Shown here: piece after piece, positions 5,272 through 9,817 of the stretch
Numbering within the stretch: the first letter of the stretch is position 1
Layout of the letters: each line of letters starts with the position of its first letter
Program-made: the position numbers and the translations under genes
Notes under the pieces: generated by a model
Told to the model about the DNA's origin: nothing
What the model saw: the letters and a program-made list of their open reading frames with translations, nothing else
The model's database searches: none
Assembly: GCA_002385755.1 (NCBI GenBank)
Contig: DGED01000065.1
Span: 26,518 to 36,334 of the forward strand
Length of the DNA: 9,817 nucleotides
Reading direction: 5' to 3'
DNA from: Caryophanales bacterium UBA3935
GTDB taxonomy: Bacteria; Bacillota_I; Bacilli_A; ML615J-28; CAG-698

Positions 5272-5846
5272 TTTACCTCCGCGTATTTATTATACAAGTC
5301 AATCTGTTCCCGGGAATAGTCATTCAAATCCTTCATCTTTTTCTTGATTTTCAGGGCGATCGCCTTCCGAAAATCATGCCGGGCGGCTTCGCGCGCTTCT
5401 TTCACGTAATCCTCAAGTCGGGTGTCGTCAATAAAATCAGCGAGAAAGACGATTTCCGCCGTAAGATCCATCTCCAGGCTCCCGGTCGTGTGCCAGCGGA
5501 CGGCGCCCGCGATCACGGGATCGTCGACGCCCAGTTCTTCCGCCAAAACGAAAGGTCCGAGGAGGGCGTGCCATGTCTTCGGTGAGATTTTTATGATTTC
5601 GTCATAGACCCCGTGTTTCCGGGCGAGCCCAAGGAAACGCTCTTCCTTTTCAAATTTCGCGTAATCATGAAGCGCGGCGGCGATGAGCGTCTTTTCCCTG
5701 TCGACGGGAAGGGAAAAACGGTCGATCAACTCCTCGCTCTTCTTTACGACCGCGAGCGAATGCAAATAACGGTGAAGAATTTCCCGATTCCCGCTTTGCA
5801 AGTATTTATGCCATAAAAGCGTTTTGTATTCTTCCAGCGTTTTCAT
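5259..5846 (-). CDS. yqeK: HD-domain phosphohydrolase YqeK (symmetrical Ap4A hydrolase)
   Basis: YqeK proteins cleave diadenosine tetraphosphate to two ADP. The HD-domain metal ligands are present: His25 and His29 (HRYLH), His60-Asp61 (ALHDYAK), His93, His119 (RWHTTG) and Asp137 (FLADFID). I chose the ATG at 5846 (195 residues), since a GAGG site lies 7-8 nt upstream of it. A longer version would have to begin at a TTG at 5858 inside the end of yqeH. yqeK is 8 bp downstream of yqeH here. In most Firmicutes nadD comes directly before yqeK, or is even fused to it, so its absence is notable. rsfS overlaps the 3' end. Confidence 0.9.
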   Translation of the reverse strand: MKTLEEYKTLLWHKYLQSGNREILHRYLHSLAVVKKSEELIDRFSLPVDREKTLIAAALHDYAKFEKEERFLGLARKHGVYDEIIKISPKTWHALLGPFVLAEELGVDDPVIAGAVRWHTTGSLEMDLTAEIVFLADFIDDTRLEDYVKEAREAARHDFRKAIALKIKKKMKDLNDYSREQIDLYNKYAEVKWNY

Positions 5847-5854
5847 ATCCAACC

Positions 5855-6952
5855 TCAAATAATCGCTTTCCGGATTCCGACTTTGATTTTTTCAAAGCAA
5901 TAAACCTCGACCCGGCCGGCGCCGGCCAGGGTCACGAACCCGATCCCGCTTATGGTAATGTCGACCTTTTCCGGTCCGAAAGTAAAATCATAGCGGGCGA
6001 ATTTCCCCAGCCTTTCGCGCTCCGCGGGATTGGGGATTTTTAAAATATCGTCGCGATGGCGCTCGTAAAACTCCCCGGTGTTTTCAAGCCGCGTCCGGTG
6101 AACAGGCAAGGCGTTCGCGGCGTAAACAACAAAGGACGAGCGGCTCCCGGAGATGAATTTTAAAAATCCGAAACCGGCGATAAAGAGCGTCTGTCCCGGG
6201 TCGAGCTGATAAACGCGCGGGCGGATCGGCTTTTTCGAGACGAGTTTCTTTTGGTTCGCGTAATCGAGATAATTAGTCGCCTGCCGGGCGTTTATGATCC
6301 CCGGCATGTCGATAAGCGAGAGATCCGGCGCGAGCGGCGCCTCAATAAAATCAAGGGTCGTGCCGATATAGCCGCTCACGGTAATTTCCCCCGGCGTTTT
6401 TTTAGCGCGTCCGACGAGCGCGTTTATTAGCGTCGATTTCCCGACGTTGGTCATCCCGAAAAAATACGCTTCCCGCCCCGTTTGTCGGGACTTAATCGCG
6501 GCCAAAAGCGCGTCGATATCCTCCCGGTCGCGGGCGGAGATAACGAGCGCGTCCGCCGCGTCAATGCCTTTTTCTTCGAAAAAAGCGCGGACGTATGCCA
6601 GGATTTTTCCCCGCTTTACCGACGGTAAGAACAAATCGAATTTATTGGCGACGAATAACTTCGGGTTGTCCGGAAAATAATCGTTTATCTCGGGGACATA
6701 CGTTCCCTCGAGGTCGAAAACGTCGACGACGTTGACGACGAGAGCCTTGCTTTCCGCGACCGCGGCGATAAATTCCCGCATGTCCAAATCTTCCGCCCCG
6801 ATTGGAAGCGGGCGGTTATAATGAATGATATTATAGCATCGCTCGCAATAAAAACTATCTTCCCGCCGTTTCAAAACGTCTGCGCGAACATACCCGCGGC
6901 TCCCGGGGTTCGTCGTCTGGACGGGAGCCCCGCAACCCCGACATTTACTCAT
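5855..6952 (-). CDS. yqeH: Ribosome biogenesis GTPase YqeH
   Basis: YqeH is a circularly permuted GTPase needed for 30S subunit assembly. The protein is 365 residues, the family's normal length. An N-terminal zinc finger has Cys4, Cys7, Cys36 and Cys39. The GTPase motifs then come in permuted order: G4 NKFD at 103-106, G5 SA at 139-140, G1 GMTNVGKS at 166-173, G2 around GTT at 197-199 and G3 DMPG at 215-218. The C-terminal part is the YqeH-type domain thought to bind RNA or the ribosome. The ATG at 6952 overlaps the end of yqeG by 8 bp, so the two genes are probably translationally coupled. No odd residues or breaks were seen. Confidence 0.95.
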   Translation of the reverse strand: MSKCRGCGAPVQTTNPGSRGYVRADVLKRREDSFYCERCYNIIHYNRPLPIGAEDLDMREFIAAVAESKALVVNVVDVFDLEGTYVPEINDYFPDNPKLFVANKFDLFLPSVKRGKILAYVRAFFEEKGIDAADALVISARDREDIDALLAAIKSRQTGREAYFFGMTNVGKSTLINALVGRAKKTPGEITVSGYIGTTLDFIEAPLAPDLSLIDMPGIINARQATNYLDYANQKKLVSKKPIRPRVYQLDPGQTLFIAGFGFLKFISGSRSSFVVYAANALPVHRTRLENTGEFYERHRDDILKIPNPAERERLGKFARYDFTFGPEKVDITISGIGFVTLAGAGRVEVYCFEKIKVGIRKAII

Positions 6953-7490
6953 CCCAAACCCCGAATTTCCGGTAAACCTCGGGATAATGCTTCTTTATTT
7001 TCCGGAGAGCGTAGTTTTCGATTTTCCGGTTCAGCCGCGTGTACCACTTTTCCGTCCGGACGGCGATCGGTTTCACGAGATAGGCGTCGATTCCGAACCG
7101 GTTCGATCCCAAAATATCGGTGACGAGTTGGTCGCCGATCGAGACGATCGCGTCTTTCCCGAAAGGTTTTACGAGTTTAAGCGCTTTGCGGTAACCGCGC
7201 TTAAAAGGCTTCAGCGCGTTTTCAATATAACGCGAGCCCATGGCCCGCACGAATGTTTCCACCCGTTTTTTATGGTTGTTGGAAATAAATATTATTTCAA
7301 ACCCGATTTCCTTGATCCGTTTAAAAAGCGCCATAAGTTTTTCGCCCGGCTCGCTTTCGGCGTAAGAAACCAAGGTATTGTCGATATCCATTAGTATTAT
7401 TCGCTTGCCCGCCTCATATAATTTATTGTAATCGATGTCGAAAACTGTCTTATAAACTTCTTTGGGCAATAAATTCTTCAACTTAAACAA
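6945..7490 (-). CDS. yqeG: YqeG-family HAD superfamily (IIIA) phosphatase
   Basis: A cytoplasmic HAD phosphatase, first gene of the yqe cluster; its substrate is not established. Motifs seen: motif I DIDNT with Asp35 and Asp37, motif II ISNN (Ser70), the motif III lysine in the KPFKRGY stretch at 94-100, and motif IV GDQLVTD at 119-125. The size of 181 residues fits the family. The start is a TTG at 7490-7488. No in-frame ATG lies before motif I, and the N-terminus MFKLKNLLPKEVYKTVFDI lines up with the Bacillus protein. A GGAGG lies 11 nt upstream, a little far, with a second AGG closer. The non-AUG start may keep expression low. It is transcribed from the promoter at 7515-7543. Confidence 0.9.
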   Translation of the reverse strand: MFKLKNLLPKEVYKTVFDIDYNKLYEAGKRIILMDIDNTLVSYAESEPGEKLMALFKRIKEIGFEIIFISNNHKKRVETFVRAMGSRYIENALKPFKRGYRKALKLVKPFGKDAIVSIGDQLVTDILGSNRFGIDAYLVKPIAVRTEKWYTRLNRKIENYALRKIKKHYPEVYRKFGVWDE

Positions 7491-7514
7491 ATCAGCCTAA
7501 ACCTCCGTAAAACA

Positions 7515-7543
7515 ATTATATCAAAAACGACGTGAAAAGTAAA
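7515..7543 (-). promoter_or_regulatory. Sigma-A promoter of the yqeG-yqeH-yqeK-rsfS cluster
   Basis: Minus strand: TTTACT (7543-7538), a 17-nt spacer, TATAAT (7520-7515), preceded by TGA to make an extended -10. The -35 matches at 4 of 6 positions. It lies in the 70-bp gap between the divergent yqeG and sigK genes and would give a leader of under 20 nt before the TTG start. I could not find a convincing sigma-E or sigma-K promoter for sigK on the other strand in the same gap. Confidence 0.75.
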
Positions 7544-7560
7544 AGCGAAAAGGTGAAAAA

Positions 7561-8232
7561 ATGATTGATTTATTAAGTTTGTTATTGTTACCGATATTGG
7601 GCGCGATCGGCTCGCAAAGTTTCCCGGAAGTATTATCCCCGGAAGACGAAGAAAAATATCTCAAACTTTGGGAACAAGGCGACGAGGAAGCGCGCAATAT
7701 CTTAATCGAGCATAACCTGAGGCTTGTCGCGCATATCGTCAAGAAATTTGAAAACACCAGGGAAGACAAGGACGACTTGCTTTCCATCGGCGCTTTTGGC
7801 CTGATTAAGGCCGTCGATTCCTACAATTTTAATTCTTCCACGAAACTCGCGACTTATGCCGCGCGGTGTATCGAAAATGAAATTTTAATGTTTTTGCGCA
7901 GTTCCAAGCGGAAAAGACAGGACACCTGGCTTTACTCGACGATCGGCTCCGACAAGGAAGGAAACGAGATTAGGCTTTGCGATGTAATCGAGGACCCCGG
8001 GAAATCCGCTTTCGAAAAACTCGTTCTCGAGGAAAAGATCGCGACGATCAAGGAAGCGCTAAAGATCCTCACTCCCCGCGAGCTCGACATTATCTCCCGG
8101 CGTTTCGGCCTAAACGGCCGGGAAATCGAGACGCAGCGGGAAATCGCCCGGAGCTTGAAAATCTCGCGCAGTTACGTCTCGCGGATTGAAAAGCGGGCCC
8201 TGACGAAACTTTACCTGAAAATCAAAAAATAA
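7561..8232 (+). CDS. sigK: RNA polymerase sporulation sigma factor SigK (pro-sigma-K)
   Basis: This is the late mother-cell sigma factor that drives spore coat and maturation genes. The 223-residue protein closely resembles Bacillus SigK: ARNILIEHNLRLVAHIVKKF (44-63) and the TKLATYAARCIENEILM stretch (94-110) form region 2, and TQREIARSLKISRSYVSRIE (191-210) is the region 4 helix-turn-helix. Residues 2-17 are very hydrophobic, as expected for a membrane-bound pro-sequence removed by the SpoIVFB protease. This one is about 7 residues shorter than in B. subtilis, judged from the shared FPxxLS segment. The gene is whole, with no skin-type insertion. The ATG at 7561 has AAGGTG a few bases upstream. 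SigE is the nearest alternative but fits less well. The gene stands alone, divergent from yqeG. Confidence 0.92.
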   Translation: MIDLLSLLLLPILGAIGSQSFPEVLSPEDEEKYLKLWEQGDEEARNILIEHNLRLVAHIVKKFENTREDKDDLLSIGAFGLIKAVDSYNFNSSTKLATYAARCIENEILMFLRSSKRKRQDTWLYSTIGSDKEGNEIRLCDVIEDPGKSAFEKLVLEEKIATIKEALKILTPRELDIISRRFGLNGREIETQREIARSLKISRSYVSRIEKRALTKLYLKIKK

Positions 8233-8253
8233 GCGGCTTCGACCGCCTATTTT
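8226..8253. terminator. Bidirectional terminator shared by sigK and the FRG gene
   Basis: Stem of AAAATA plus GCGG paired with CCGC plus TATTTT, with one A-C mismatch and a CTTCGA loop at 8237-8242. A-rich and T-rich flanks make it work on both strands. The sigK stop (8230-8232) lies in the left arm, and the FRG gene's stop codon (8255-8253) begins at the right edge, so the two convergent genes end on the same 30-bp hairpin. Confidence 0.82.
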
Positions 8254-9320
8254 TATGACCCGGCGCATATCCCGTCGATAACGCGCGTCGCCCTAACGAA
8301 AGCGTCGTCCGCCGACAGGTCTTGATAATACCGGCAATATCCCGCGAGCTCGCCGAAAACGAAATAGAAAAGGTCCTCTTCCGCAAGTTTTTGATATATT
8401 GCCGGGACCCGCGGTAAAAGCGTCGATTCAAAGAATCGCCTTCCGCCCGCGCCCGAAAACTCGCGTTCCAAATAACCGCCGAATAACTCGGCGCTCTTTT
8501 CGGGACTTGAAACAAGAAAATAAACGTCGCGGTACATTCGCGAAAGTTCGATGCTTCTCGTCGCGTCGGGGAAAAGCCGAACGAAATTAATCGCCGGCGT
8601 TCGCCGGGAAAGTTCGTAAAGCGCCGGCAGTTTTTCATCGCTTTTTACGACGACTTTTTCAAGCCGGTCTAGCGCGCCGTGATTTATTTCGTCGCGCAGG
8701 ACGAGCCGGCCCCTTTTTCGCTCGATTTTATTCCCGAGCAGGATAAACCCGGCTTCCTGCCGCTGATAGCGGATGTTTATCGCTTCCTGCGTCCCGAAAA
8801 CCTTCTCGTAATCAAGGATAACGGGATCGGATATCGTCCAGTGCTGAATATATCCGGCGGGGATTTTGTCTCGCCGGGCAAAATATGCGCTTAAATCCGC
8901 TCCGGACTCGATAAATTCGACGCCGGTAAAAAGCAGGTGAATCTTCCGCTTAACGGAATAAGCCCACTCGCTTTGCACGGGTATAAACCCGGCGTCTTCT
9001 TTAATGACATGGATATAACCGTCCTCGTCGAAATGCGAAGCGCAAGCAAAATACCGGGCGACGCCCTTGTTTCGCGTGACGTCGATCAACCGCGTCCTAA
9101 AACCGTAGTGCTGCAGGGTCGCGAGCGCCTTGACGCAATCCCGTTCGTCCCCGCCGTAGTCGCGCGGGCGAGCGATATGAAGGATCTCTTCGAGATTCTC
9201 GACGCTATCCCGGTAATAACGGCTCTCCGCCGCAAGCGGAACGCGGCCGATCTCTTCGCGCGTCAAAGCCGGGCGAATATTTTTGTATTTGCGCGGCTCG
9301 CCGCGGTAATAAATTTCCAT
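8253..9320 (-). CDS. FRG domain-containing protein, function unknown
   Basis: A soluble protein of 355 residues with an N-terminal FRG domain. The name-giving motif is Y5-R6-G7 (YYRGEPR). It is followed by the conserved LQHYGFRTRLIDVTRN stretch at 69-84, VARYFA at 87-92 and DGYIHV at 100-105. The rest, about residues 110-355, shows no domain I can name; it is rich in charged residues with aromatic clusters and has no signal peptide or membrane segment. FRG proteins are widespread, biochemically undefined, and often found near phage-defence and other accessory genes. The ATG at 9320 has a GGAGG site 6 nt upstream. It is the last gene of a minus-strand run behind a small membrane protein and an ABC exporter, 22 bp after the former. 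Confidence 0.8.
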   Translation of the reverse strand: MEIYYRGEPRKYKNIRPALTREEIGRVPLAAESRYYRDSVENLEEILHIARPRDYGGDERDCVKALATLQHYGFRTRLIDVTRNKGVARYFACASHFDEDGYIHVIKEDAGFIPVQSEWAYSVKRKIHLLFTGVEFIESGADLSAYFARRDKIPAGYIQHWTISDPVILDYEKVFGTQEAINIRYQRQEAGFILLGNKIERKRGRLVLRDEINHGALDRLEKVVVKSDEKLPALYELSRRTPAINFVRLFPDATRSIELSRMYRDVYFLVSSPEKSAELFGGYLEREFSGAGGRRFFESTLLPRVPAIYQKLAEEDLFYFVFGELAGYCRYYQDLSADDAFVRATRVIDGICAGS

Positions 9321-9342
9321 AACAAACCTCCGATCTTTTTCC

Positions 9343-9624
9343 CTACAACAAACTCAATACCATCAACATAGACAATATCAAGAGCAGGACTGTGTTGTAA
9401 AGAAAGAAGTTAGCCAGTTTTCGGTTATCTTTGCGGATAATCACGGAACAAAGCAAATTGATCGCCGTCATCACGAACATAAAGATCGTCGTCGCCATCA
9501 AGGCCGACAAAATCTTGACCAACTGCAAGACGATAATGACGACGAGCGCCGCGGCGGCGGCGCCGAAGATAACGAGAATCAATTTTTCCTCGCCGTTGGC
9601 TTTATTTTGTTTTTCTTTCGTCAT
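9343..9624 (-). CDS. Small membrane protein with three predicted transmembrane helices
   Basis: A 93-residue protein of unrecognised family. A short, charged, lysine-rich N-terminus (about residues 1-13) is followed by hydrophobic segments at about 14-36, 39-63 and 70-93. The charged loop RKDNRK at 64-69 and the basic N-terminus would both lie in the cytoplasm by the positive-inside rule, leaving the C-terminus outside. The first helix contains a GAAAAA run. The ATG at 9624 has AAGGAG about 3-5 nt upstream. It lies 32 bp after an ABC exporter gene and 22 bp before the FRG gene, so the three are probably co-transcribed. A role as an accessory subunit of the exporter is possible but only an inference from position. 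Confidence 0.7.
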   Translation of the reverse strand: MTKEKQNKANGEEKLILVIFGAAAAALVVIIVLQLVKILSALMATTIFMFVMTAINLLCSVIIRKDNRKLANFFLYNTVLLLILSMLMVLSLL

Positions 9625-9656
9625 TCGCTCCTTTTTCTGTTCTAACGCGTGTTTCT

Positions 9657-9817
9657 TTAGCGGTCATACCAACGCGCCTGGGTCGAATACAGGCGGGCGT
9701 ACTCGCCCCCTTTCGCAAGCAGTTCCTCGTGCCGACCGTCCTCGACGATTCGGCCGTCCTTGAAGACGACGACCCGGTCCGCGAGCGCGGCGACGCTTAT
9801 CCGGTGCGTTACCATAA
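9657..9817 (-). CDS. ABC transporter (exporter type) ATPase, C-terminal end only
   Basis: Only the last 53 codons are in the window. They begin at MVTHRIS, which contains the switch histidine (H-loop) of the ATPase domain. Next come a typical end of the ABC exporter nucleotide-binding domain, ADRVVVFKDGRIVEDGRHEELL, and a short tail (GGEYARLYSTQARWYDR). The VTHR and GRHEELL pattern is that of fused membrane-plus-ATPase exporters (MsbA/LmrA/BmrA type), not nutrient importers. Walker A, Walker B and the membrane part would lie beyond 9817. The substrate cannot be judged from what is visible. Confidence 0.9.
   Translation of the reverse strand, partial: MVTHRISVAALADRVVVFKDGRIVEDGRHEELLAKGGEYARLYSTQARWYDR

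Noticed and set aside
7521..7787. Minus-strand reading frame of 88 codons opposite the start of sigK
   Set aside because: It lies antisense to a clear SigK protein, is Ser/Leu-rich as expected for a shadow frame, and covers the divergent promoter region.
8222..8638. Minus-strand 138-codon frame inside the FRG gene region
   Set aside because: It overlaps the FRG gene in another frame, is Arg/Ser/Phe-rich, and has no ribosome binding site or known motif.
1..9817. CRISPR arrays, insertion sequences, tRNA or rRNA genes, phage attachment sites
   Set aside because: I looked for evenly spaced repeats, transposase motifs, terminal inverted repeats and tRNA cloverleaf elements and saw none.

Overview
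The window reads as a piece of chromosome from a spore-forming, probably anaerobic Firmicute (Bacillota). Three things point there: a gene that closely matches the mother-cell sporulation sigma factor SigK, the Firmicute-type cluster yqeG-yqeH-yqeK-rsfS with a YlmC/YmxH sporulation-type protein, and hrcA under CIRCE control. The coding DNA is fairly GC-rich with many CG-rich codons, while the intergenic DNA is strongly AT-rich. I cannot name a genus. Promoters look like ordinary sigma-A sites, several with an extended -10 (TGnTATAAT), and ribosome binding sites are mostly GGAGG-like.

Layout, left to right. (1) 1-106 is the start of hrcA on the minus strand. Its sigma-A promoter has perfect -35 and -10 hexamers and is flanked and overlapped by two CIRCE-like operators. 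(2) 193-573 holds no protein gene. It contains a terminator at 243-269, a possible small structured RNA of about 100 nt ending in that terminator, a 7-bp dyad, and a tandem hairpin terminator that closes the next operon. (3) 574-4294 is a minus-strand operon read from a promoter at 4350-4378: a ROK-family sugar kinase, a YqgX-type metallo-beta-lactamase hydrolase, and the two subunits of an NfnAB/SudAB-type ferredoxin:NADP oxidoreductase. The genes overlap or lie only a few bases apart. (4) 4386-4895 holds a terminator, a YlmC/YmxH PRC-barrel protein with a sigma-E-like promoter, and a 54-residue open reading frame that has no recognised family. (5) 4930-7490 is the minus-strand ribosome and housekeeping cluster yqeG (HAD phosphatase), yqeH (30S assembly GTPase), yqeK (HD-domain Ap4A hydrolase) and rsfS (ribosome silencing factor), with overlapping or closely spaced genes and a promoter at 7515-7543. 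The nadD, aroE and yhbY genes that usually sit between yqeH and yqeK are absent. (6) 7561-8232 is sigK on the plus strand, complete, with a hydrophobic pro-sequence and no interrupting element. (7) 8226-9817 is a second minus-strand group: the end of an ABC exporter, a 93-residue three-helix membrane protein and an FRG-domain protein. It meets sigK tail-to-tail at one hairpin shared by both stop codons.

Most of the window is ordinary core genome. The parts least explained by known systems are the double CIRCE arrangement, the candidate small RNA, the 54-codon reading frame with a hairpin at its start, and the ABC exporter / membrane protein / FRG group. None of these is proven to be a new system from sequence alone.
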